Below, piece by piece: positions 32,763 through 45,399 of a stretch of 64,000 nucleotides of DNA. Position 1 is the stretch's first letter. The number at the start of each line of letters is the position of its first letter. The notes beneath the pieces were generated by a model. That model made no database searches and had not been told where the DNA came from. It was given only the letters and a program-made list of their open reading frames with translations. Origin of the DNA: Nymphaea colorata (taxonomy: Eukaryota; Streptophyta; Magnoliopsida; Nymphaeales; Nymphaeaceae); the NCBI RefSeq assembly GCF_008831285.2, contig NC_045143.1, positions 24,118,302 to 24,182,301 of the forward strand. The letters are read 5' to 3'. Both the position numbers and the translations under genes were made by a program.

Positions 32763-34870
32763 TATAGCCACTACACCATTTCAGCAGATGGTTGATGGGC
32801 TGAGGGCTATTGGCATTTGGTGCTTCATCACCCATCAAGGAAAGCCATCGGGAGCAGAAGAGGAGCAAAAAAGGAAATTGCCTTATCCTCCCTCCAGAAT
32901 CCCGCAAACAATCATGGCTGTTGGTAATGCCGGACACACCAAAATCTTTCTGCATCTATTTGAGAAAGCTCAACTGTCTTCAATATTTTTACGTGACAAT
33001 CCATTGCCTGTTTCAATGGAGCCAAACTCCTCACGAGCAATTGTGAAGATAGAGAATTAACTGTTAGCATTGGTGAAGCAGCTCAGTTCCTCAACAATCA
33101 TTTCTTCTCTCTATTTGTCCATCAGTCAGAAAGGTAAATGACACATTAAGTATCGTTTTACACTCCCAATTTGCAGGCATTCAGAATTTTTTTTTTCCTT
33201 TTCACGGTTCAATTAACTTTTGTTTTGTGCTTCTCAGTTCGTCCTTTTGAAAGAAAAAACATTGACTTATATATAGTTTGGAAAATCCTTTTTTTTCCTT
33301 GTAGACTTGCATATTTAACTTCTTGTTACAAAAAATCTTTGCAAGGAGGAAATCAACTTCGGACCTGCTCTGTGATCAGTTTCCCTTAGAAATACCTTTC
33401 AATTGTGCAAAGCAATACATTAAGCTAGAATGAAGAAAACAATGAACAGAATAGTATTTTTACAAAATTACAAAATTTTGAAACATCCTAGCAAACGGTT
33501 TGCTCTCCAAGTGGTAATCTTGAAGGTTTCCACATTTAATAGCTTGAAACATGGATGTTTCGCTATGCTTAAAACTAGTATAGATATTAATTACCAATAT
33601 GCTTGCTTAATTTATTTCACTATCATTATAAGTAATATGTATTTATCATTATAAGTAATATGTATTTAAGATTTGCAGTACCTTTCATTATGCTTATCAT
33701 AGTAGTATGCTCCATTCAAGTATATCATTAGTGAAAACCCACTAAATTAACTTTCTCAAATAGGCCATTAAGGCCCTTAATCCTAAAACCAAATTTACTC
33801 TAGGCTTCCTTCTTTGCCTTTTTCTATTCTACTTATATTTCTCAATGAAGTGAAGGATCTGCCAAATCATATAGGAGCAAATATAAAACAAATTAATAGA
33901 CAAATTGAAAGATTTTAAGGTGAAAAACATAAACAAGAGAAAAAAAATTACCATCAAGGAATATATATTGGCCACTGAACTCTAGTTAGACATTCATTAT
34001 GGATTTGCATGGTCAAAGTCTCACTCTTTTTATTCAGTTACACAACAAAGAAGAAGTAAGCAACAATGTTATCCAGTTACATAAATGAGAATGAGAACGG
34101 AGTCCAGAAACTCACCATACCATGTTGCAACATAAGTTAGACGGATGAATTAAGAGCTTTACTTTAAGTTGTTTAGCACAATATATGAATCCAAACCTCT
34201 TTTCAACTACCCTAGAAGAATCTTTCAAATGGGAAAAGTGGAAATCCATCCAAGTTTGGCCATCATTGTTACTTTTAAATGAAACAAAATGGTGCCTACA
34301 AACATACATACATACATACATCCGAAGAATGTCTCCGTGGGTGTCAGGCCCCATGCCATTTTATTAACAAAAAATACAATATATACATTAAAAAAATGGA
34401 GACCACTTGGTCTCTTAGTTTATATCCCCTGGTTTCTTGAAAGGATCCCAATCTCCTTGTAGGATGTTCCAACATTTACAAAACGAGTTCCTCGAAAAAC
34501 TACACAAAAGATGAACAACCTTTACTGATGGCTTCCCTTTTGATATCTTGAGATTAGTCGCTAGAGAGTCGACCTCATGGTTTCCATCATTTGATCGAGG
34601 GTGCTGTGAAATAAAATCCTGCATCTCATGCCTCCATTCCTCATCATTGACAAGCATCCAAATTTTGTTTCCAAAGCTCTAAGCTTGCATTCCACTTTCT
34701 ATATTGTAAGAAGAAAATACAGATTTGTGAGGCATACTGTCTCTACGTTCTCATAATATAAGACCGCTTTAGCAACCCCTGCTTTATGTTTCTCTAGAAT
34801 CACAACACCTAGGAATTTATGTTTGTAGAGGACTGCCAAGTGAATGTTGGTGGTACTTTTTTTGCTACTT

Positions 34871-35312
34871 TCATTGATCCATACCAGGATTACTTAAGTA
34901 TCTGCCTAACATTCCAACGATAAATGCAATATCCAGACGAGTACAAACCTGAGCATAAATAAGACTTCTCACAACAGATGAATAGGGAATCATTTTCATT
35001 TCTTTAGATTCGAGTTCACTTTTAGGGTACTGTTTGAGACTAAACTTGTCTCCTCTAGCAACTGGAGTATCTTCTGGTTTGCAATCTTTCATGCCATATC
35101 GCTGAAGCACCTTATTAATGTAGGCCTTTTGTGATAATTCAAGAATATCCCGAGAACGATCTCGAAATATCTGGATCCCCAATTCAAAAGATGCATCACC
35201 AAGATCCTTCATGTCAAACTTTGTTGACAAAAATGTCTTAGTTTTATGCAATATACCCACATCATTACTTGTTAGCAATATATCATCGACAAATAAAACC
35301 AGAAAGATGCAA
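34871..35312 (-). pseudogene. Copia RT, C-terminal part
   Basis: The minus-strand frame has the catalytic LFVDDILLTSNDVG near 35300-35262, then KFDMKDLGDASFELGIQI, YGMKDCKPEDTPVARGDK and a YAQVCTRLDIAFIVGMLGRY block. These are the standard later blocks of copia RT. The frame is open for about 145 codons. Confidence 0.85.
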
Positions 35313-36480
35313 GAAGCTGTTAATATATTTGAATTTAGGCCTATTTTCTACTCTAATAGTTTACATAAAAGCATCTCTCACATCTTGGTAGACCGTATGA
35401 AGCCCATTTTAGTAAAGATTATGAGCTCGTCCATAGCTTGCAGAACCATTCAGAAGCTCTCTCTTCCTCAACTTGGATTTAATGAACACCTATGATAGAG
35501 TTAGCTGAAAGTTTCTAAGGTATTCCCTGTTAACTTTGGGTTTTGTTGATTTTGGGTGAATAGATTAATAAAATGCACTGAATCGGTCTCCTATGCTCTC
35601 ATTATTAATGGCAAGGAAGACTACTTTGAGGCAAGACATGGGTTGAGGCTAGGTGACCCATTGTCATCATACATTTTCACAATTGTACTGAAGATTTTAT
35701 TCCGTCGCATCAAGTATGCAGCCCGCTTCTAGCATATTAAAGTGCCCACATATATAGGAGTTTCTCATATTCCTCCAGGCATCTCCAGGCATCTACTATG
35801 CAAATGACATCATGTTTGTTTGTTAAGCAAAACAGACGATGATATCCCACGTCAAGGACATTTTGGTAGATTTCGAGGCCAAAGCAAGGATAATTATCAA
35901 CAGGCAAAAAATCTTCTCGCATTGTGTTCCATGTTCATGACTACCTCTTCAAGGATCTTCAATCTACACTTGGCTGAAATATAGGTCAGCTTTCAATTAC
36001 ACACTTGGGTCTTTCACTATTCACTAATAATATGCAGTTTTCTTTTTGAATTCCTTGTATCCAAAATGGTAGCTGGAAAGGGAATCTTCTGTCCTGTTCT
36101 GGCCGTCACTTCCTCATACGTCATGTGCTCCATCAAATCATCTATTACTAGACGTCAGTTTTTCGAGTCCCTAACGCCACCATCTCTAAGCTTGAATGCT
36201 TATGTAGCAGATTCTTATGAGGGAATAAGGAAGATCACAAGAGACACCGTTTGCTTAGGTAGAAAAGTCTCTGCTTCGCCTAGAGGATCTGGCTTCAACA
36301 ATTTGTGTGCGTACCATGAAGGCCCAACTAATTTTCTTGGCCTTCAAAGTATTAACCCAGGGGTCTACTTGGTTAATCTTCGTGCGACATAAATATTTGC
36401 GTATTGAAAGTATGTGGTCTTACGAACCTAAAGCAAGACACTCTTGATTTTAGAAGGGAATTCATTGCGACAGGAATGAG
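35313..36480 (+). mobile_element. LINE (non-LTR) fragment inside copia RT
   Basis: Read on the plus strand, 35560-35720 encodes GKEDYFEARHGLRLGDPLSS and continues YIFTIVLKIL, the conserved LINE RT block around GLRQGDPLSP. YANDIMFVC at about 35796-35823 corresponds to YADDxxxF with the first catalytic Asp changed to Asn. At 36066-36392 a looser match (TRDTVCLGRKVSASPRGSGF) corresponds to the LPKxEGGLG region after RT. Stops and frame changes are frequent. The insert is truncated at both ends and opposite in orientation to the host copia. Confidence 0.75.
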
Positions 36481-36486
36481 ATAAAC

Positions 36487-36858
36487 CTAAAGCAAGACAT
36501 CATCAATCATATTAGTTTCGAAACCAAATGAAACTATAACTTGATGAAATCTGTAATACCACTGACGGGAAGCTTGCTTTCGCCCATAGATGGATTTCTT
36601 GAGTTTGTAGACCATTTTGTTTGCATCCACTGAAACAAAATTTTCTGGTTGCACCATATATATCGTTTCATCAATGTCTCCATTTAGAAACACTATCTTT
36701 ACATCCATCTGATGCAACTCTAAGTCAAAATGAGCCACAAATGCCATTATGGTTCTGAAAGAGTTTTTTGACGAAACTAGAGAGAAAGTTTCTGTATAAT
36801 CAATGCATTCTTTTTGAGTAAAGCCCTTTGCGACAAAACTTGCCTTATACCTTTTCAT
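36487..36858 (-). pseudogene. Copia RT, N-terminal part
   Basis: The minus-strand frame begins YKASFVAKGFTQKECIDYTE, then HFDLELHQMDVKIVFLNGDI, MVYKLKKSIYGRKQASRQWY and GFETNMIDD. These are the first RT blocks, with the catalytic Asp of QMDVK kept. It is open for 123 codons and ends where the LINE insert begins. Confidence 0.88.
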
Positions 36859-36939
36859 GTTTCATATTGAATCTCTTTTGGTTTTAAATATCCATTTACA
36901 ACCAATGGGCTTCACACCTTCAGGCAAGAGAACAATGTC

Positions 36940-37224
36940 CTATACATTATTATCCATCATGGACTTTATTTCATCATTCATGGCATCTATCCACTTATGA
37001 GATTTAGAACTCTTTGTCACTTGCTGGAAGTTAATAGGATCATCTTCCATTAAGCCCATATCAACATCATGTTCTTGGAGATAGACAAAATCATTTGAAA
37101 TTGTGTTTCTCCTCTTCCTAGTGGATCTCCTTAGTGACACTTCTACTTGATTTTCCTGAGGTTGTTGAGTTTGTTCTTCAGTGGTTTGAATATGTTGATG
37201 AAACAATAGCAGGAATGAAGACAT
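36940..37224 (-). pseudogene. Copia integrase-RT linker
   Basis: The minus-strand frame has the basic RRSTRKRRN block, an acidic spacer, then HKWIDAMNDEIKSMMDNNV, the usual W..AM..E..S beginning of copia RT. The segment from 36939 to 36859 continues with PEGVKPIGCKW-type sequence across a frame change. Confidence 0.75.
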
Positions 37225-37242
37225 GACTATTGCTTACAACAT

Positions 37243-38250
37243 CTATATGAGTAGACTCAAGTCCCTCTTCAAAGGCAATATACGTCTAACCTTATCATCT
37301 CCCTCAAACTCAATATCTTCAAAGAAATGGGCATTTACCATTTCAAAGAAAGACTTACTGATTGGATTATAAAACTTATAACCCCTTGATCTTTCAAAAT
37401 ATCCAACAAAATAATAGTTAACCGTCTTAGAGTCTAGTTTCTTTTCGTTTGGCCTATATGGCATCGCTTCAGCTGGACATCTCCAAACATCCAAACATGA
37501 AAATGCTTCATACTAAGCGTTTTGTCTGTCTATAATTCATATGAGGTTTTCGGTACTGCTTTTAATGACACCCTATTGATAATATAAGATGCAGTCTTTA
37601 ATGCCTCTCTTTAGAGGGACTCCGGTAAGATAGAATGATTTATCATACTCCTTACCATATTCATAAGAGTCCAATTTCATCTTTCAGCTACACCATTCAT
37701 TTTGGGAGAACCTTGCTTGGTGTATTGATGAACTACATTGCATTCCTCTAAGTACTTAGCGAAAGGGCTTGGACGTTGTTCACCTGATCTATCAAATCTA
37801 CCATAGTATTCACCACTACGGTAAGATCTAATGGCTTTAATCATTGTGCCTAATTGATTCTCAACTTCGGCTTTAAATGATTTGAAAATATCTAAGGATT
37901 GAGACTTCTCATGAATTAAATACAGGTAACCATAATGAGAATAATCGTCTATGAACGTGATAAAATATTGTTGTCCATTCCAACAAGTCGAAAGGAATGG
38001 ACCACAAACATCTGTATGAATTAGTTCTAAGACGTCTGAAGCTCTATTTGCACATGTTTTCTTAATGTTTGTTTGTTTTCCCTATATACATTCAATGCAA
38101 ACATTAAAGTTTATAAAATCAAGGGATTCAAGAATTTCATTCAACATAAGCCTTTTGGGCAAGATGCTCAAGCACAGATGCAGCACAAATGAAGTCCTGC
38201 ATCCTTTTTGTACCTACAGACCTTCGAGTCATGATTAGAAGAAGAAACGA
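37243..38250 (-). pseudogene. Copia integrase, minus strand
   Basis: From high to low coordinates: CIECI near 38100, SDVLELIHTDVCGPF near 38040 (first Asp), YFITFIDDYSHYGYLYLI near 37960, a degraded HTDNGGE region (RSYRSGEYYGRF, about 37815; the second Asp is lost), GSPKMNGVAERRN near 37705 (catalytic Glu), then the C-terminal MDVWRCPAEAMPYRPNEKKL and VGYFERSRGYKFYNP. In-frame stops near 37610 and 37530 show it is dead. Confidence 0.8.
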
Positions 38251-38354
38251 AAATTTCAGTGGTCGAGCTACTATTGCAAGTGGCTCCATGAAAACAATGA
38301 GAGAGAGAAAGAGAGAGTGATAGTATGAAGCAAGCCAGATTGATGTGTGTGTAT

Positions 38355-38374
38355 TTGTGTGTGTGTGTGTGTGT

Positions 38375-38431
<57 letters not shown>
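38355..38431. repeat. Compound (GT)n(AT)n microsatellite
   Basis: About 11 GT units run into about 27 TA units. 38432-39233 around it holds no supported gene. Confidence 0.9.
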
Positions 38432-38434
<3 letters not shown>

Positions 38435-39233
38435 CTAAACAAGCCGTTTGTTCTAAAATTAGTTTGAAGTTGATAATTTGCTAAAACATGAGATGATGTA
38501 CATATTCCCCCTTTTGGGAAGAATTAGTTTTGATGGTTAATATGCATTTGATCGGCTATTTACCTAACGCTGTAGTTGTTCTGTTCGCGACGATAATTTT
38601 TTGTTGCACAATTGGAATGCAAAAACTGCATACGAGAATCGACGGCGATAAACATTGAAAAAGTTTGTGTTCCTCTTCTCATGGTAGCGAGCTCCTAACA
38701 AGACTTAACCAAGAATCTAAGTTCCCCTCTTGAAAATAAGCCCCCATATTTGAAGATGGAAAAGGTTTTCTTTCGTTTTTTCTTCACCATCTCTAGTGCT
38801 TCATGCTTCCTTTGTTTTTTTTTGTCGACTTGAATTTTCACATGCATCAATACAAAAGAAAAACCTTTTGAAACCCTTGTATGTATGAAGTTCTCTTTTT
38901 CAATTTTATTGATATCGATTTCAATATCCAATTTGGTAGCAGGCAGGTTCAGTGTATCAGCTGAATTGAATCGCATCATAATCATTTTAGAAGTGCTACC
39001 ACTGCCTCGGATGGTACATTCATCAAAAAGTAAAGTTATTGGACCAATTTGATTTGAATCGGTAGATTCAAACTGATATTACTCCATTTTTTCCGATAAG
39101 AAAAAGTTATGGAGAGTTCAACCCTTTTCCACCCACGTGGCAGAAAAGCTAGTTTGTTTTATACATACACAAAATAATGCTGTCTATTTACATGTGATGT
39201 GTGAGTCATAATCGTCATTTGAATTGTGCTTAC

Positions 39234-39574
39234 TGTACAAAAACAGAGCTATGCTACAGAGAAAGGGTAGAAAGAATAACAAACAGAGTAGGGTGCATCA
39301 AATCAATTCAATACTCAACACTTATTTATAGTTACAATAAGGGAACACAGCGCGAGAAAACAAGAAAAGAATAAATCTATTTTATCAAATCACAATTTCA
39401 CATTTTGGAATAGTCTAGAACATTCATTTGTAACAACAGAATTGCCCTTCTCCTCGTTCACGCTGAGATATTTTCTGTTGTGCATAACAGCCCTGATGGG
39501 AGCTTATAACAGAAAAGGCATCGTTGTGGCCTACCACGATGCATACAATGAAATTCCTGCATTAACCTTTCACA
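39234..39574 (-). repeat. Candidate 3' LTR of the second copia
   Basis: After the purine tract GAAGGGGG the minus strand continues TGTGAAAGGTTAATG, which fits an LTR start, and a matching end in TTGTACA lies about 340 bp on. A TATAAATA motif is present near 39330. There is no second LTR to compare, so the edges are inferred. Confidence 0.45.
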
Positions 39575-40060
39575 CCCCCTTCACAAACTGGACCATGTAA
39601 ATTAAATATGTTCAGTTTGGCTTTTAGTCTTCCAAATACTTCTTTGGACACTGCCTTAGTAAACAAATCTGCAATTTGAAGCTGTGAAGGCACATACCTG
39701 GTAATAATTGTTCCATTTTTGACAAGATCACGAATCATATGACAGTTCAATTTTACATGTTTAGTTCTCTCATGTAAGACTGGATTAACAGTCATCTGTA
39801 ATGCTGATTTACTATCACATAAAAGAGAAACTGCAGCTGTATGTTTTACCTGAAAGTCAGCCAATAGATTTTTGAGCTAGAGTATCTCACAACAAGTATT
39901 TGCTAATGCTTGATACTCTGCTTCAGCAGAAGATCGAGACACAATTGGTTGCTTTTTGGTTTTCCAAGAAACCAACCTTTCTCCTAAGAACACACAATAT
40001 CCAGTTATTCATTTCCTAGTGTCTCTGCAAGCTCCCCAATCTGCATCTGAGTAAGCTATA
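39562..40060 (-). pseudogene. Copia RNase H
   Basis: The minus-strand frame includes IAYSDADWGACRDTRK, a stop replacing Ser/Arg of RRSTTGY, then [39 protein letters not shown] and, in the last open stretch (39864-39562), LLCDSKSALQMTVNPVLHER, TKHVKLNCHMIRD and QIADLFTKAVSKEVF. All conserved RNase H blocks are recognisable. The family degrades the RNA strand during cDNA synthesis. Two stops disable it. Confidence 0.87.
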
Positions 40061-40105
40061 AGCCTAAAATCTGAATTTGCAGGGAAGAACAGACCCTGTC
40101 CTAGA

Positions 40106-40510
40106 TTACTTTTCAAGTAGTGCAGAACCTTCAAAGCAACAGTATAATGTGCAGTAGATGGACTTTGCATGCCTACTTAAAGAATGAACTGCATACATTA
40201 TATCTGGTTCTGAAATTGTCAAATAGATTAACCGACCAACTAACCTACAGAAAACAGAGGGATCTTTCAACTCCTTGCCATCTGATGTGGAGAGATTTAA
40301 TCTAGGCTCCATAGGCACTTCAATGGGTCTTGAATTTATTAAACCCACTTCATCCAAAATATCACATGTATATTTTCTTTGTGACAAAAAAATTCTTTTT
40401 TCTGACTGAGATAATTCTAAATCGAGGAAATATTTCAATTTCCCAAGGTCCTTCATTCGAAATTGTTGACACAAATCTCTTAAAACTTTCAATCTTCTGC
40501 AAATTGGTGA
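40106..40510 (-). pseudogene. Copia RT, C-terminal part
   Basis: The minus-strand frame has LCQQFRMKDLGKLKYFLDLE, IFLSQRKYTCDILDEVGLIN, then RLVGRLIYLTISEPDIMYAV and HSLSRHAKS, the last blocks of copia RT. The YVDD motif and everything before it are absent. Confidence 0.87.
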
Positions 40511-40529
40511 TCAAATTATTGAAATGATT

Positions 40530-43470
40530 TTTCTTCAATTTATTCACATATGTTGTCGTGTTGTTTTTGTTGTTGTTGTCTCATTGCAGTTAGACCACTA
40601 GTTCTCCAAGTGTGTAATAATGTTGAATGCTTGCTTGGAGAAGAGATTGGAAGCAATTTTAAGTTGATCAATTCCTTATTCTAGTAGTTTGCAAAAATGT
40701 TTATGCTGTTGTTTATATCAAAAAGTTGTACAAAGGTGTCTATTTGAATGTAGCTTCCACATAAACCTCCAAAGCACATGGTTTACAACAATGTAATTAA
40801 AATTAATTTCATAATCAAATCACTCAGTTGCTTGGTTCAAGTAAATTGAATTGAAAAATAATATATTACCATCAAAATGCAAAATGGAAAAGGAAAACTT
40901 TAGAAACATAAGTAATCATAATAATTACAAATAGTAACAAAGAAATAAATAAATAAGATACAACACATTGCACCGTTGAATAGGGCCTGAAACCAGTGAT
41001 TTGCCACAGACTTTGAACAATGACCAACTTGTGCTGAAATTACTATTTTTTTACGTATATTTATCTTTTATACTTGTCAATTTAATAGTAGTTTTTAAGT
41101 TTGACTTCATGGGTTTAAAGCTTTGCTTTGCCTCATGATATTTAACAATATTGGACATAAAATTTACCTTTGCTTAAAACATGAATACTTTTCAGGTGTC
41201 ATCCTTTGTGAAGCTAAACAACTATTTGGACTACTAGAGAATGATGTTTTTAGTTGTGGATATATGAATGTAGATCTGGACAGTTGATTTTTAAGTACTC
41301 ATGATTAGTAGGACCTATTTATATATTAAAGAAACATATATTTTCTGTTGATTCTAAGTTAGTTATTTGATCAAATTTGAACCGATTTTCGCTGGTTTCC
41401 ATAGGCATGAGTTCTCCAAGAATTCTTGTAATGTTTCATGGTTTTGAATGAGAAAATATGAGTTTTAAGGCTTCAAAAAATTGAGGGTTTTGCAGTCAAT
41501 TGATTGAAAGTCGAGTTAAAACTAAGAATCAAAGAAAATAATTGAGAAAATTGATCGACATTTTCTTGTTATTTTTGTTGTTGCTGTCTCATTGTAGTTA
41601 GAAGAGATTGGAAGTATGCCTTCACTGCTGTGAAGGAACAATTTTAAGTTGTTGCTTAATTCTAGCTGCTTGAGAAATGTTTATGCTAGAAAATTGTACA
41701 AAGGTGTCTATTTAAATGCAGTTTTCACATAAACCTCCAAAGCACATAGCCTAAAGCAATGTTATTAAAATCAATCTCATAATCAAATGAATCATCTACC
41801 CAATTCAGGTAAATTGAATTGGAATAACTTAGTAAAAATCATGTGCGAATTGGTAAACAATAATCATATAAATTATAAATAGTAAATAAACAAATAAATG
41901 AATCAAATAAGATGCATTACACCATTAAGTAAGCCATGAACTCGAAGTGACTTGCCATAAGTAATGGACACTTATAAGCACTAGCTGAATATGTGTTTTT
42001 TACATGTATTTTTATTTTACATACTTGTTATTTTAGCATTTCTTTTTAATTTTGACTTTATTTTTATGAATATTATATACTTGACAATTTCGGTCCTAAT
42101 GCTTATTCGCTTTCGTTTGTTTCATGGGCTTAATTCTTTGTTTCGCCTCACCACATTCACCAACATTGAAAATAACTTTAACCTTTTCTTAAAACATGAA
42201 TACTTGTCAAGTGTTGCCTTTTGTGCAGTTAAACACATGTTTGGACCAACTGAGAATCATGTTTTTAGAACTCGATATATGAATTCAGAGTTGGACAGTG
42301 GATTTTTAAGTATTGCATTAAGAAAACATATATTTTTTGTAGACTTTAAGTTAATTATTTGAACAAATTTGAACTGATTTTCACTGGCTTCCACAAGGAT
42401 GTGTTATTCACTAATTCTAGCAGTGTTTCATGCTTTTGGATGATAAAATATGATATTTAAGCATTCAAGAACTGGGAGTTATGTTGTCAATCAGTTGAGA
42501 GTCGAGTTAGAACCAAGAATCAAATAAAAATGAATGACAATTTGAACAACATTTGAGCAAAGACACAACACTCTCTGTAGGTCCTCTTTTTTCTAAAACA
42601 ACATATTTTTCTTCAATTATTCACATTTATTTTCTTGTTATTTTCACCGTTGTTGTCCCATTTTAGTTAGACTACTTGTTTGCCAGGCACAAACTAATGT
42701 TGAATGGCTGGTGGGAGAAAAGATTGGAAGTGTGCCTTCGCAGCTAAAAAGAGTAACTTTAAGCTATTTAATTTCTTATTCTAGCTGTTCGCAGAAATGT
42801 TTATTTTATTGTTTATATTTGAATGTACTACAAAGGTGTATTTAAATGCAGCTTCCACATAAACTTCCAACTTCCAAAGCACATAGTCTACAACAATGTT
42901 ATTATAATCAATTTCATAATCAAATCTATCAGCTACCTGATTGGGGAAAACTGGAATGGAATAATTTAATAAGAATTTGGTATGAATTGAAAAAAAATCA
43001 TAACATTCATATATTTGTCATCAATATGAAAATTAACAAAAGAAAACTTGAGAAACTCAAATAATCATAATAATTATAAATAGTAATAGACAAATACATC
43101 AATAAACAATGACATTTTGCATGATTAAAAAAGCCATGAAATCAAAGTGATTGCCATAAGCTATGACCAATGATTAACATGAACTGAATATGTTTTTTAC
43201 TTGTATTTTTATTTTACATACTTATTATGTTATCAGTTGTTTTATAAATATTATGAACTTTGTAGTTTTGGTCTTGATGCTTACGCTTCACTAAGACTCA
43301 GTTTGCCTTGCCTAGCTTCACTATGTTAGTGCTTTGCTTCACATCATCACATTTAACAACATCGGAAATAACTTTAATTTTTTACTAAGACATGAATACC
43401 TTTCAGCTGTCATCCTTTGTGAAGTAAAAAAATATTTGGACCAATAAAGAATCATGTTTTTGGATCAGGA
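40530..43470. repeat. Tandem array, about 1.05-kb unit, three copies
   Basis: Three diverged head-to-tail copies start near 40530, about 41560 and about 42605; the third is cut near 43470. Landmarks occur in the same order in each copy: TTGTTGTCTCATT.CAGTTAG (40573, 41582, 42651), GTACAAAGGTGTCTATTT (40728, 41696, shortened at 42829), CACATAAACCTCCAAAGCAC, then AACATGAATACTT and TTGTGAAG blocks (41210, 42225, 43418). No reading frame is conserved between copies, so the unit looks non-coding. Confidence 0.85.
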
Positions 43471-43479
43471 TGTACTAAT

Positions 43480-43610
43480 TTAGGGCGGCAGAAATATAAT
43501 TTTTCAAAATTTTTACATAGGTTAATTGAAATTTTTTAAAAAATACATGTAATTTTTTTTTTTTGAAATTTTGATGGTGGGGCAAGGCCCTTGCAGCATC
43601 TGATGTCAAC
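43480..43610. repeat. Second copy of the GGCTCCGCCCC-type dispersed repeat
   Basis: It contains AATTTTTCAAAATTTTTACATAGG, ACATGTAA, a poly-T run and GGTGGGGCAAGGCCCTTGC, in the same order as 30655-30840. Confidence 0.45.
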
Positions 43611-44039
43611 ATTAATATAGAACCTGAAATTTTCATGTTTGTCATCAAATACATCAAGAGACATATTTTTTACTTATATATAGAGCCCCCAAATTTTAGT
43701 TCTAGAATTCCACATCCAAGTTTTCAAGCAAAGTTAAATATAAGGGCCCTTTCCAACAATTCTACTCTCTCAATAAAACCACAAATTTAAATTAGAAAAA
43801 CTTGAATATGGAGATTTTGTCTTTTGGGAGGTATATTGTTGGCCCTAAATTTGGGTGAAATTCAATGCCAACATTAATATTAAAGCCTGATTTTATCCTT
43901 TCCATCAGCTGCATTAAGAAAAGAGGTTTTTCTATTTATACATATAGATTTCAAATCTGAATAATTTGCTACCTTAATGTTAGCACTGTATCTCTCATTG
44001 TATGTGTCTATGACATCCTAGTTTTCAAATGATATATGT

Positions 44040-44059
44040 GGGGGGGGGGGGGGGGGGGG
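44040..44059. repeat. Poly-G tract, 20 bases
   Basis: Twenty consecutive G residues in otherwise AT-rich DNA. It could be real or an assembly or polymerase artefact. Confidence 0.85.
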
Positions 44060-44719
44060 TGTCTTTTCGCCAACTCAATTCTCTCAAGTAAAGCACAAGT
44101 CAGGAAAACAGAGATACAAATACTTGAACTTTGGAAGGTACAGTTGGTAATACTAAATGTTAGGTGTCATATGAGGCAACTAGTAATATTAAAATATAAA
44201 ATTATCATCATTGTCATTGTCATTTATGTATGACTTATAATAGACAACTATTACCTTGATTGGGATGAATGTGGCGAAATTTCTTAGAATATGTGCTTTA
44301 TGAACATGTATATTGGACAATGGGGGTTTAGAGCTTGGCAGTTTCTATCTGGTAAAACAAAACTGCAAAAAGATCATATACCAGCTTGGTATCCCACTGG
44401 GTGAGACGGTAGAATAGAGGAAGAAATTGAACAAAGAGAGAAACAAAGATAGAGAAGGGGAGAGAGATAGAGATTTTTTTTCTCTCTTTTTGGTGTGAAA
44501 AGATATAGTGAGGTCACCCATTGTTGAGGAAATTATAAAGCAGAGTTTGGTTGGTTTGGTTTGGAAGCTTCAACTATACAAAAAAGAAAATGAAGTCTAT
44601 AGTCAGAAATTCCATCTTAAGTCAACTTATTTAAAGCAAGGGGTCCTACCAACTAACGAGAAATACCTTGACACGTCCAGTACAATGCAATAGCTTGGCT
44701 CATCTAAGAGATTGAATTT

Positions 44720-44940
44720 GGCGCATGCCTCTGTGAACATATGCACCAAAGGAGGAGGTGAGGTATTTTAAATTTTTTTTTATAGACATTTTAAACTTTT
44801 TCACTTTTTTTTTCAATTTTTTTTACCTTTATAAAAAGTTTTCTTCTTTTTTCAATGGGAGAGTATTTTGGTCACTATATACCCATGTGCACATTTTTTT
44901 GTGCACAAGGGTGTCGACATAACCAGCTTTGAATGTCATT
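44720..44940. repeat. MITE-like repeat B, copy 1
   Basis: The order is TGTGAACATATGCACC..GGAGG, a long A/T run with TTTTAAACTTTTT, TATTTTGGTCACTATA, then GTGCACATTTTTTTGTGCAC and AAGGGTGT. A related block with the same layout lies at 49990-50190, and one in inverse orientation at 51165-51350. Confidence 0.45.
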
Positions 44941-45399
44941 CTTGTTTGCCCTATGCAGCAAAGACTGAAAGTTAGTTATACAACTAAAACTTAACTCTTT
45001 CTACACTTATCAATTATCAATCTCATTCTAGGAACTAAACGCGAAAGACACCCTTGTAAATGACCTCCACTCTCTCAAAAGCTATGCTCTTCCACCATCC
45101 TTGACCTCAAGGTTGCGTTTGGTTTCCCACCTGAACTTGGTTACCTTGTTCACAATAAAACGTGAACAAAGTCGAGAATCAATAAGTCTCGCCAAAATGG
45201 TTACCCATTAAAAACTTCGCCAACAAAAAGACCAGATGTTTGATAGTTGATAAATGTAAAAGAGTTTTAGTTGTATCAGCAACTTTAGACTTCGCTGCAA
45301 AAGACAAGCGAGAATTGGCTGCCATAATGGCTTCTCAGGTGACGTCCATAAGTAAGTATATAGACCAGCTGAGCTATTGGTCCACTGGACGTGTCTTAT

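Larger units (their letters stand above)
34871..38260 (-). mobile_element. Degenerate Ty1/copia pol, minus strand, with LINE inserted
   Basis: On the minus strand, integrase (38250-37243), a linker, RT part 1 (36858-36487) and RT part 2 (35312-34871) follow in copia order. Gag, protease and LTRs were not found. RT is interrupted between 36487 and 35312 by DNA with LINE-type RT coding on the opposite strand. Downstream of the block YLSNPGMDQ (34871) copia homology stops, so RNase H is missing. 34415-34870 is not recognised. Confidence 0.8.
39234..40510 (-). mobile_element. 3' end of a second Ty1/copia element, minus strand
   Basis: On the minus strand, late RT (40510-40106), RNase H (about 40060-39562) and a candidate 3' LTR (39574-39234) follow without large gaps. 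Protein blocks differ from the element at 34871-38260, so it is a separate lineage. The 5' side is lost: homology stops near 40510 and a kilobase tandem array begins at about 40530. Confidence 0.8.
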
